A stretch of 6,196 bases of DNA from Nitrospirota bacterium (GCA_003229345.1 QIDN01000058.1:1-6196); one strand, 5' to 3'; numbered from the stretch's first letter, positions 1 through 5,418 are shown. A program made the numbers and translations. The notes: a model not told the origin generated them from the sequence alone.

Positions 1-2
1 TT

Positions 3-419
3 GTGAAGCTCGGCCTTGCCGATATCTATCTGAAAGAAAAGCTGTCGAGCGAGCTGTCCGGTATCTTTACCTGGGCGTTTTTAGGGTTGCAGCTCCTAAA
101 GGATTCAGGCTTCCAGGAGTCGGATGCGATCAACCAATCACTCTTGGAATACAAAAGGTTTAATAACCCCGTGCTCTGCTTTGTTGAGGAGTGCATAGAA
201 AGCGAGCCTGAAAGCAAGGAAACCAAACAGGATGTCTACGGCTGTTACCGGAACTTTTGTAAACAGTGGGGTTATTTCCCCTGGAGCGGCGTCCGGTTTG
301 GGCGGGAGCTCCATAACCTCCTCCCTGGCCTTAGTAGCGGGAGGTTATCCACCGGGAATCGGGCGAATTGTTATGTAGGGGTTCGCTTGCGCCCATCGCT
401 CGAGCCCCACCCCCCTTAA
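3..419 (+). CDS. P4-family phage primase/helicase, C-terminal part (5' end outside window)
   Basis: This is the end of a larger protein that begins before the window. The first codon seen is an internal GTG, and bases 1-2 belong to the preceding codon. The 138 residues match the C-terminal segment of P4-type primase/helicases (Pox_D5-like winged-helix domain after the SF3 helicase). The family signature is visible as ELSGIFTWAFLGLQ (about 17-30), then NNPVLCFVEECIE (54-66), a VYGCYRNFCKQWG stretch (78-90) and RFGRELHNLLPG (98-109), closing with YVGVRLRP. In the family this protein primes and unwinds phage, plasmid or satellite DNA and often binds the origin. The Walker motifs would lie upstream and cannot be checked. 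The gene is followed directly by a repeat-rich region that looks like an origin. The family call is firm, but whether the full protein is intact is unknown. Confidence 0.88.
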   Translation: MKLGLADIYLKEKLSSELSGIFTWAFLGLQLLKDSGFQESDAINQSLLEYKRFNNPVLCFVEECIESEPESKETKQDVYGCYRNFCKQWGYFPWSGVRFGRELHNLLPGLSSGRLSTGNRANCYVGVRLRPSLEPHPP

Positions 420-541
420 GGTGTCATTAGCCCTAGAAGGATTAACTACCCTAACAATGGATAACTGACTGAAACATATGAAACAATCGCTTACTTTCCC
501 GAATTCAACCCAGGACAATTCTGCCCATCGTTATCATCATC

Positions 542-627
542 CGTCCTGGATGCGTCCTAGATGCGTCCTAGATGAAATGACCCAAAAGATTAATGAATTC
601 AGGGGCGTCCTAGATGTCCTAGATGAT
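542..627 (+). repeat. left iteron cluster, 9-11 bp units in forward orientation
   Basis: Three tandem 11-bp units lie at 542-552, 553-563 and 564-574 (CGTCCTAGATG; the first has GG for AG). After a 31-base gap, a pair of units 9 bp apart lies at 606-616 and 617-625. The second array, extended to 606-627, is a perfect 22-bp inverted match of 722-743 in the right cluster. The 9- and 11-bp periods keep the sites on nearly the same DNA face, which is common for initiator or repressor binding sites. Confidence 0.9.
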
Positions 628-721
628 CGCCATATATTACGCACGTACGTACACGCTTTTTTTCTTATTTTTTCTATTCCCTATTACTATAAATTCTTTT
701 CCAGAAACCTTTTTTATAGAA

Positions 722-830
722 ATCATCTAGGACATCTAGGACGGATGATGATAAAAGATTGAATTTAAAAACAATATTCCGTCCTAGATGATTTGTTACA
801 TCTAGGACGGATCTAGGACATCTAGGACGG
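722..830 (-). repeat. right iteron cluster, mostly reverse orientation
   Basis: Reverse units CATCTAGGA start at 724, 733, 799 and 819, and a variant ATCTAGGA lies at 811-818. One forward unit lies at 782-790. Segment 722-743 is the perfect inverted partner of 606-627. The last unit ends 14 bases before the start codon of the gpZ-like gene, so a protein bound here could also affect that gene's expression. Confidence 0.9.
779..810. repeat. perfect 12-bp hairpin inside right iteron cluster
   Basis: CCGTCCTAGATG (779-790) and CATCTAGGACGG (799-810) are perfect complements around an 8-base loop. Neither side has a T tract, so this does not look like a terminator. It may form a cruciform or a single-stranded initiation hairpin in the putative origin, or act as a dyad operator. 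Confidence 0.8.
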
Positions 831-844
831 ATTTAGAGACAGAT

Positions 845-1384
845 ATGGATATAAAAATTGAATTAAAAGGAATTGAAAAAGCGCTTAAAACTTACTCTCC
901 CAAGGTTGTTCAAAATGCTACCCGTAGCGCCCTCAACAAAACCATCAAGAAAGCTGGTACTGTGGCCTCCCGAGAAATCAGGCAATCATACAATATCAAG
1001 AAGAAGGAACTTGACAAAAGGACCATGAAAATAATCAGGGCCAGAGTATCCAATCTGACAGCCGAGATTTACGTTATGGGCAGGCCGTTATCCCTGGCTA
1101 AGTTTGGAGCCAGACAAACAAAACAAGGGGTCACCCTCAAGACTAAGAAGGGAGGCCGGCGCATCCTTAAGCGCCATCACTTCCTGGCCACCATGAAAAG
1201 CGGACACCGGGGAGTCTATAAACAATTAAGAAAAACTCCCTTGCCTATAGCTGAGCCAAGGATGATATCAGTCCACTCCATGTTCGGCGGGAAAAAGGTA
1301 ATGCCGAAAGTGGAACGAACCATAAATGAAAATTGGGAGCGGGTCTTCACCCATGAACTAAAATACTATATGGACAAAGCATAA
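845..1384 (+). CDS. prophage minor tail protein Z (gpZ-like)
   Basis: The 179 residues resemble the lambda gpZ / prophage minor tail protein Z family. In lambda, gpZ acts at the tail-head joining end during tail completion. Visible features are an N-terminal KGIEKAL helix, a segment of the type NATRSALNKTIKKAGTVAS (24-42), a basic IKKKELDKRTMKI region (51-63), a central KFGARQT segment (86-92) and a C-terminal PKVERTINENW helix (154-164). The length is close to the family's. The start has no good Shine-Dalgarno sequence: the nearest candidate, AGGACGG at 824-830, lies in the last iteron, 14 bases away. The position is odd, because gpZ normally sits among tail genes after the capsid genes, yet here it stands alone between primase/origin and cos. 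It may be a transplanted or orphan tail gene. The family call is fairly sure, but function in this setting is not. Confidence 0.78.
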   Translation: MDIKIELKGIEKALKTYSPKVVQNATRSALNKTIKKAGTVASREIRQSYNIKKKELDKRTMKIIRARVSNLTAEIYVMGRPLSLAKFGARQTKQGVTLKTKKGGRRILKRHHFLATMKSGHRGVYKQLRKTPLPIAEPRMISVHSMFGGKKVMPKVERTINENWERVFTHELKYYMDKA

Positions 1385-1437
1385 TTCCCGCGGGCCTGTT
1401 TTAGCTAGCCGTTTCCCTGGTTTGGGTAGGCATAAAT

Positions 1438-1514
1438 ACGGGTCCTTACTACAGAATAGCCAATGCGGGTAAGCAAGCTCGCAGCTTTTGAACACTTATG
1501 AAGAAAATTTCGGG
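1438..1514 (+). other. lambda-type cos site (cosQ-like plus cosN-like)
   Basis: Compared from memory with lambda cos. ACGGGTCCTT at 1438-1447 matches lambda cosQ over ten bases. CTCGCAGCTTTT at 1478-1489 matches lambda CTCGCGGGTTTT at 10 of 12. TTATGAA (1496-1502) and AAAATTTCGG (1504-1513) match the conserved right flank. The spacing from cosQ to the predicted cut is 29 bases, against 31 in lambda. TGCGGG (1464-1469) and CTCGCA (1478-1483) form a dyad with one mismatch, centred between 1473 and 1474. By homology the 12-base overhang would be GGTAAGCAAGCT (1468-1479), whose centre is exactly the dyad centre, as in lambda cosN. The site lies just before the terminase genes, as in lambda. No cosB repeats were recognised; if present they would fall inside the next gene. 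Confidence 0.72.
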
Positions 1515-1522
1515 ATGGAAAA

Positions 1523-1960
1523 ATGGAATCAAGTGAAGGATATGGGATATCTCGTGCGGAGCTTAATCCTTTGCAAGGCAGGGATTTAGGTGGTTTATCT
1601 CCTGAAGTGGCGCTTCATGAATTTTCTAGCAGGGTGTTGAGTGAGGAAGCTTGTAGATTATGGATATTGCAGCGACTTCACCCGGCAGGGGCTTTTTGTC
1701 CGAATTGTCAAACTGCTCTAAAAAGGCGGGCTGAATTAAGTTTTTGGGAAGGGAAAAGAACATATTGCAAGTTTTGTGAAAAGCAATTTTCGGTTACTAC
1801 CGGGACTATCCTTGCCAATATTTCCATGAATATGCGAGAAGTTTTTCTTCTTTTGGTGCTCATTGCCATGAAAGTCGACAAAAAGGAGATTGCCAGAATA
1901 TTAAATATTCACCCGGACAGTGTCAAAAATTGGGAAAAAAGGCTAAATATTAATGGCTGA
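1523..1960 (+). CDS. zinc-ribbon/HTH protein derived from IS1595-type transposase N-terminus
   Basis: The 145 residues match the N-terminal part of IS1595-family transposases. There is a leading LSEEACRLWILQRLHP helix (39-54), then a zinc ribbon with Cys59-x2-Cys62 and Cys82-x2-Cys85, the typical KQFSVTTGTI sequence (87-96), and a helix-turn-helix (about 119-141, with EIARILNIHPDSVKNWEKRL). The ISXO2-like DDE catalytic domain is absent: the frame ends cleanly by overlapping terS by 8 bases (1953-1960), so this is a finished short protein rather than an obvious broken insertion sequence. No terminal inverted repeats were seen. It probably binds DNA as a regulator or as an accessory packaging factor for the nearby cos. 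The ATG at 1523 is preceded by a weak GGGATGG (1512-1518). GTG codons about 28 and 37 residues in are alternatives. The first 35 residues look less conserved and could be non-coding cos-flanking DNA. Confidence 0.78.
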   Translation: MESSEGYGISRAELNPLQGRDLGGLSPEVALHEFSSRVLSEEACRLWILQRLHPAGAFCPNCQTALKRRAELSFWEGKRTYCKFCEKQFSVTTGTILANISMNMREVFLLLVLIAMKVDKKEIARILNIHPDSVKNWEKRLNING

Positions 1961-2630
1961 GGAAACAACAGAAACAATAATTTCAGCGGACAAGAAAGCT
2001 TTACGGGAGGCGGTAGCTAAAGCCCGGGTTGCCATGATTGAGAAGCCGTCCAGGGAAACTATGGACACTTTTTCTTATGCCAGCAAGCTTTTAAATGAAT
2101 TTACGGCCCCCAATGGTAATCAGCAGGAAAAAATATTCAGGAATATGTTGGAGGTGGTTGATTATCTTCAAGGGCAAGGCTGGAAGATACATAAATCAAA
2201 GGCTTATGGGGATCGTAAAGCAGGGCGTATAAAGCCGCAGACGGACGGGACTTTCCTGGCCAGCGATGCTGATAAATATGCGGCTTACTGGCTGGATCCC
2301 CTGAGTGAAGCGGAGATGGAGAATGTCGATCAAAACAGGAAGCTCAAGGCAGAGGCGGATAAACAGGAGGCGCAGGCAAAATGGTGGGGGCTGAAGACGG
2401 AAATTGAGTCGGGACGGTATGTCCGGCGGGAGGAAATGGAGGAGCAGTTGGCGGCCCGAGCGGCGTTTCTTAAGACTGATTTTGAGAACTTTTTCCGCTC
2501 ACATGCTACTGAGATGGTAATAATTGTAACGGGTGATCAGGCCAAAACACCGGATTTGTTGGCGTTCGGACTGTCTGCGGTGGGGGATTGGCTGGATCGC
2601 TATGCAAAACAGGGGGAGTTTACGGTATGA
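1953..2630 (+). CDS. terS: phage terminase small subunit
   Basis: This is the DNA-recognition subunit of the packaging motor, predicted to bind the adjacent cos and present it to the large subunit. The 225-residue protein has a helical N-terminus, then a winged-helix-like DNA-binding domain at about 66-112. The characteristic pattern is VVDYLQGQGWKIHKSKAYGD, followed by GRIKPQTDGTF and DKYAAYWL. A long charged helix or coiled coil follows (about 116-172), then a C-terminal region that may bind the large subunit. The arrangement resembles small terminases that accompany GpA-family large subunits, although this one is longer than lambda Nu1. The start overlaps the zinc-ribbon gene by 8 bases; GG at 1941-1942 after an A run gives a modest ribosome site, so coupling is likely. 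The call rests on domain pattern and position. Confidence 0.83.
   Translation: MAEETTETIISADKKALREAVAKARVAMIEKPSRETMDTFSYASKLLNEFTAPNGNQQEKIFRNMLEVVDYLQGQGWKIHKSKAYGDRKAGRIKPQTDGTFLASDADKYAAYWLDPLSEAEMENVDQNRKLKAEADKQEAQAKWWGLKTEIESGRYVRREEMEEQLAARAAFLKTDFENFFRSHATEMVIIVTGDQAKTPDLLAFGLSAVGDWLDRYAKQGEFTV
2611..2618 (+). promoter_or_regulatory. strong Shine-Dalgarno for the deoxyribosyltransferase-like gene
   Basis: AGGGGGAG lies 8 bases before the ATG at 2627. It fixes that ATG as the start rather than the in-frame ATG at 2588. It sits inside the 3' end of terS, and the two genes overlap as ATGA. It may once have served terL directly, since terL now lacks a recognisable site of its own. Confidence 0.65.
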
Positions 2631-3079
2631 GTGAAAAAACATTAAAAATATATTTGGCATCCTCATGGAGAAACAATAAACAACCTGAAACTATTAAACA
2701 TTTAAGAGACCATGGATATAAAGTTTACGATTTTAGAAATCCTATTTCTGGTAATCATGGATTTCATTGGTCTGATATGTCTGATAATTGGAAACACTGG
2801 GACAAGAAAACATTTAGGGATAATTTAACACATCCAATTGCAATTGATGGATTTAAGCTTGATTTCAATGCAATGCAACAATCAGATATTTGTGTAATGT
2901 TAATGCCATTTTGACGTAGCGCCCACCTGGAAGCGGGGTATTTCGTGGGCAAAAATAAACCCTTAATTATTTTTCTATCCAACGGTGAACCAGAACTAAT
3001 GTATCTCATGGCTAAACATGTTTGTGTTAACAAAAATGAATTATTAGAAGTACTTGAAAAATACCAGAACAATTATTAA
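2627..3079 (+). pseudogene. nucleoside 2-deoxyribosyltransferase-like gene with in-frame TGA at 2912-2914
   Basis: The frame codes for 95 residues, then TGA, then 54 more residues in the same frame to TAA at 3077-3079. Both halves fit one family. The N half has KIYLASSWRNN (6-16), VYDFRNP (32-38) and HWDKKTFRDNLTHPIAIDGF (56-75). The second half has RSAHLEAG (97-104), a KPLIIFLSNGEPELMYLMA-type stretch and a closing helix. In relatives I remember the motif as PCGRSAHLE; here it reads P-F-stop-R-S. The family transfers or hydrolyses deoxyribonucleosides, and the Glu of HLEAG (102) is the likely nucleophile, so a product ending at the TGA would lack it. Base composition is far AT-richer than terS or terL (27-30% GC in three sampled 60-base rows), suggesting a recently acquired extra gene. 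Readings are nonsense mutation, readthrough, selenocysteine, or sequencing error. Confidence 0.75.
2915..2950 (+). other. GC-rich hairpin immediately after the in-frame TGA
   Basis: These 36 bases are about 67% GC inside a gene that is otherwise near 30%. GCCCAC (2921-2926) pairs with GTGGGC (2945-2950). Inside, a CTG bulge (2927-2929) is followed by a short GAAG/TTTC-type stem (2930-2933 with 2941-2944, one G-U pair) and a CGGGGTA loop (2934-2940). This roughly resembles a bacterial SECIS or a readthrough-promoting stem-loop, but the same bases encode the conserved SAHLEAGYFVG stretch, so the structure may be accidental. Confidence 0.35.
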
Positions 3080-3081
3080 TA

Positions 3082-4941
3082 ATGACTGCACAGCAGATAT
3101 TACTTTTCCACACATATCCCTGGACGGCGGGGGAGCTGCATATTTTTCGGAAGCGGGAGCCGCTTTCGGTATCGCAGTGGGCGGAGCGTCACCGCATACT
3201 GCGGGTGAGCGCTCATCCCGGGCCGTGGCGCAACTCCGTCACGCCGTATCTGACGGATATTATGGATACTTGGGGTCTGCCCTGGGTGAGAAAAGTAGTG
3301 GTCTGTGCGGCGGTACAAACGGGGAAAACGGAGGGGATGTATAACTGCCTGGGGTATTCTGTGGACCGGAGCCCCGGGCCGGCCCTGATCGTTATGCCTG
3401 ACCAGGAAATGTCACGCCGGGTAAGTAAGGATAGGATCAAGCCCATGGTTGAGGACTCTCGCTGTTTGCGGAAATTACTCAGTCCCGATCCGGATGACCT
3501 GGCCAAAACGCGCATCAAGTTTCGGAATGGGATGGTGATATATCTTAGTTGGGCGTCGTCTCCGTCACTCATGGCGGCCATGCCCATTGAAAAATTATTT
3601 TTGGATGAGCTGGATAAATTTCCCCAGTTTTCAGGCGATGAGGCCGATCCAATCAGTCTGGGGGAAGCCAGAACTACCACATATCAGCACACAAAAAAGA
3701 TTTTCGAGGTCTCCACGCCCACCATCGAGACCAAATTTATCTGGATTGAACTGAATGACTGCCAGGAGATACGAGATTATTATGTGCCGTGTCCGGAATG
3801 CGGGCAATTCCAGGTCATGAAATTTGACCAGGTTCGCTGGCCGGAGAAGGTTGAGCATAAAAAAATCAAGCGGGGCTACCTCGCCCGCTACGAATGCGAG
3901 TATTGTCAGGCCCACTGGACGGATGCCGACCGTGATCGGTCTGTCACCGCCGGGCATTGGGTAGCCCGGGAGCCGGCTGACCGCCCGACATCGGTGGGAT
4001 TTCATCTCCCGGCGTATTACTCGCCATTCGTGAGCCTGTCGGAACTGGCGGCAGAATATATTGAGGCGGAAGAGAAAGCAAAAGTCGGCGAAAAAGCCAA
4101 ACTGATGCATTTCTATAATGCTTTCAAGGCCGAGCCGTACACCGATGTCCAGAAAGAACGCCAGGAGGATGAGGTACTGAAACTGCGGGATGAGCGCCCC
4201 CGGGGGCTGGTGCCGTCCGGTATCTCATGTCTGACGGCGGCGGTAGATACGCAGCAGCGGGGATTTTACTACGAAATACGCGCCTGGGGCTGGGGGATGA
4301 GCCTGGAATCTTGGCAGATACGTGAGGGCTACGTTGAAAGCTTCGCCGGCCTGGTAAAAATCCTGTTCGAGGATGAATATAAAAATGCTGCCGGAAACAT
4401 TTTCAAGGTACGGTTTACTTTAATGGATTCCGGTGGGACTTACAGCGATTTCGGGATCAGCCGGACGGCACAGGTGTATGATTTTTGCCGGAGATACCGG
4501 GGGATTTTCCCGCTAAAAGGCCAGCAACGGCAAGCGTCGCCGTACAAAGTCACGCAGCTTGACACGTTTCCCGGAACAAACAAGCCGATCCCTGGCGGGT
4601 TGAAATTGTACAATGTTCACGTGACGTACTTCAAAGATACGCTCCACCATAAACTACAGATTGAACCGACCGACCCGGGGGCCTGGCATCTGCACTCGGA
4701 AGCCTCTGAGGACTATGCCAAGCAGATGTGCTCCGAATTCAAGAATGAAAAAGGATTATGGGAATGCCCGCGTGGGAAAAAGAATCACTACTGGGATTTG
4801 GGTGTGTATGGCCTGGCGGTAGCGGAGGTCCTGGGACTGAAATTTTGGAAACGCAAATCAGCGGAGCCGGCTCCCCAAAAAGCTGCTCCGAAACTGGATA
4901 AACAACAAAGCAGGGGCGGATCGGGCTCCAGGAGGTGGTAA
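3082..4941 (+). CDS. terL: phage terminase large subunit, GpA family
   Basis: This is the ATP-driven DNA-packaging motor and cos-cutting nuclease, acting at the procapsid portal. The 619 residues are full length for the lambda gpA family. The N-terminal ATPase shows a Walker A variant AAVQTGKTE (76-84), Walker B LFLDELDKFP (172-181) and a coupling motif VSTPT (210-214). A zinc-finger-like set Cys237-x2-Cys240 and Cys272-x2-Cys275 follows. The nuclease domain shows acidic residues in AAVDTQ (Asp389) and LMDSGG (Asp449), plus NHYWDLGVYG (His569, Asp572). The last 30 residues are a low-complexity basic tail. The start is 2 bases after the upstream TAA. No Shine-Dalgarno precedes it, so translation probably depends on coupling to the upstream gene, which now carries a premature TGA. 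The product is expected to pair with the small subunit at 1953-2630. Confidence 0.97.
   Translation: MTAQQILLFHTYPWTAGELHIFRKREPLSVSQWAERHRILRVSAHPGPWRNSVTPYLTDIMDTWGLPWVRKVVVCAAVQTGKTEGMYNCLGYSVDRSPGPALIVMPDQEMSRRVSKDRIKPMVEDSRCLRKLLSPDPDDLAKTRIKFRNGMVIYLSWASSPSLMAAMPIEKLFLDELDKFPQFSGDEADPISLGEARTTTYQHTKKIFEVSTPTIETKFIWIELNDCQEIRDYYVPCPECGQFQVMKFDQVRWPEKVEHKKIKRGYLARYECEYCQAHWTDADRDRSVTAGHWVAREPADRPTSVGFHLPAYYSPFVSLSELAAEYIEAEEKAKVGEKAKLMHFYNAFKAEPYTDVQKERQEDEVLKLRDERPRGLVPSGISCLTAAVDTQQRGFYYEIRAWGWGMSLESWQIREGYVESFAGLVKILFEDEYKNAAGNIFKVRFTLMDSGGTYSDFGISRTAQVYDFCRRYRGIFPLKGQQRQASPYKVTQLDTFPGTNKPIPGGLKLYNVHVTYFKDTLHHKLQIEPTDPGAWHLHSEASEDYAKQMCSEFKNEKGLWECPRGKKNHYWDLGVYGLAVAEVLGLKFWKRKSAEPAPQKAAPKLDKQQSRGGSGSRRW
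4930..4935 (+). promoter_or_regulatory. Shine-Dalgarno for the HTH gene
   Basis: A consensus AGGAGG lies 6 bases before the ATG at 4942, inside the last codons of terL. It supports the small HTH frame as a real, well-translated gene. Confidence 0.8.
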
Positions 4942-5133
4942 ATGAGCAAGGAAAACGGGGATAACCTAGTGGGGATGAAGGATATTTGTATATTTTTGGG
5001 CGTAAGCGAGGTAACAGCCTTGAAATGGTGGAGGGAATACGACTTACCTATCAAAAAACGGGGCGGGATTTGGGTGTGTTCCCGAAAGAAAATAGAGGAA
5101 TGGAACAAAAAGTATTTGGAAGAGAATAAATAA
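4942..5133 (+). CDS. small MerR/excisionase-type helix-turn-helix protein
   Basis: This 63-residue protein is almost entirely one winged-helix/HTH domain. MKDICIFLGVSEVTALKWWR (12-31) covers the helix-turn-helix, LPIKKRGGIWVCSRKKIEEW (35-54) the wing and closing helix, and a charged tail follows. The same fold is found in excisionases and in the N-terminal DNA-binding domain of lambda Nu1. It starts directly after the terL stop with a strong ribosome site, so it belongs to the packaging operon and is its last gene here. In lambda the corresponding slot holds W, a head-completion protein that is not an HTH. Possible roles are a regulator of the packaging genes, an excisionase or an accessory cos-binding protein. 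The sequence does not decide between these. Confidence 0.78.
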   Translation: MSKENGDNLVGMKDICIFLGVSEVTALKWWREYDLPIKKRGGIWVCSRKKIEEWNKKYLEENK

Positions 5134-5148
5134 CCGGGCAGAGCCCGG
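5125..5148 (-). terminator. rho-independent terminator for the leftward genes
   Basis: On the minus strand CCGGGC (5148-5143), a 3-base loop TCT and GCCCGG (5139-5134) form a GC-rich hairpin followed by TTATTTATT (5133-5125). It lies 28 bases after the stop of the sigma-like frame. Read rightward there is no T tract after the stem, so it should work mainly leftward. It sits between the two convergent gene sets and directly abuts the stop codon of the HTH gene. Confidence 0.62.
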
Positions 5149-5175
5149 AGCCATTAATAAAAAACAAACCAGGAA

Positions 5176-5418
5176 TTAACACCCGAAATGACCGTTATCC
5201 CCTGTAATGCTTTTTCCGGCTTCCTCCTTCTGGTGGAAGGAGCGGATAGAATTTTTCATAACGCGGGTAGCATATCGTTCCCGTTCGATACCGGCGGGGA
5301 TATTTGCTACGATCCTTCCGATCTCATAGACACGGAGGATCGCCTCCTGAGCCAGATCGGGAATAATGTCATAGCGGGGATGGAGCGCGCCCCAGGATTG
5401 AATATGCGAGACGGCCAC
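5176..5418 (-). CDS. short sigma-70 region-2-like protein, possibly 5'-truncated
   Basis: The 80-residue leftward frame resembles sigma-70 region 2. IIPDLAQEAILRVYE (18-32) matches the DLxQEaxLrxxE core-binding helix, and ERYATRVMKNSIRSFHQKEE (47-66) matches the segment of the type frxWlxrxarNxirdxlRre. No region 4 is present, as the frame stops at TAA 5176-5178. The only start is a GTG at 5418 with a poor ribosome site, and an in-frame TAG lies just upstream. The frame overlaps the last 112 bases of the HNH frame, and the GTG falls exactly where the conserved HNH C-terminal domain ends (Trp160). One explanation is that the HNH gene inserted into, and replaced, the 5' end of a sigma-like gene. 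It may instead be a small complete phage regulator. Homology is judged by eye only. Confidence 0.5.
   Translation of the reverse strand: MAVSHIQSWGALHPRYDIIPDLAQEAILRVYEIGRIVANIPAGIERERYATRVMKNSIRSFHQKEEAGKSITGDNGHFGC

Larger units (their letters stand above)
542..830. other. putative iteron-type replication origin downstream of primase
   Basis: The 425-base stretch 420-844 has no convincing gene. It contains about eleven copies of TCCTAGATG/CATCTAGGA (two of them one-base variants). They fall in a left cluster (542-627, all forward) and a right cluster (722-830, mostly reverse). Between them, 628-721 is AT-rich (about 30% GC by hand count, with long T and A runs). Two iteron clusters flanking an AT-rich melting region just 3' of the primase/initiator gene is the layout known for SaPI origins, and P4-type initiators also bind repeated sites. 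Origin function is inferred from layout only. An alternative is a cluster of operator sites. Confidence 0.45.

Noticed and set aside
478..762. A 94-codon rightward open frame between primase and gpZ
   Set aside because: It has no ribosome site, runs through the iterons and the AT-rich core, and its protein is a patchwork of repeat-encoded residues (CVLD, VLDVLDD) and a T-run-derived hydrophobic stretch with no recognisable domain.
542..830. CRISPR array
   Set aside because: Repeats are only 9-12 bp, irregularly spaced, in both orientations and without spacers of constant length.
1387..1394. CCCGCGGG palindrome followed by TTTT after the gpZ-like gene, as a possible terminator
   Set aside because: The palindrome has no loop and cannot form a useful RNA stem. 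The T run is short and separated from it.
1464..1489. Stem TGCGGG/CTCGCA with TTTT downstream, as a rho-independent terminator
   Set aside because: The stem is short with a mismatch and the T run is only four bases. The surrounding match to lambda cos explains the dyad better.
2627..3079. Alternative genetic code with TGA as glycine for the whole window
   Set aside because: The zinc-ribbon and terS genes end naturally in TGA at overlaps with the next gene, and no other in-frame TGA is needed in terL or the other genes.
3213..4110. Two long leftward frames inside terL
   Set aside because: They are shadows of the large terminase, which has all family motifs in the forward frame.
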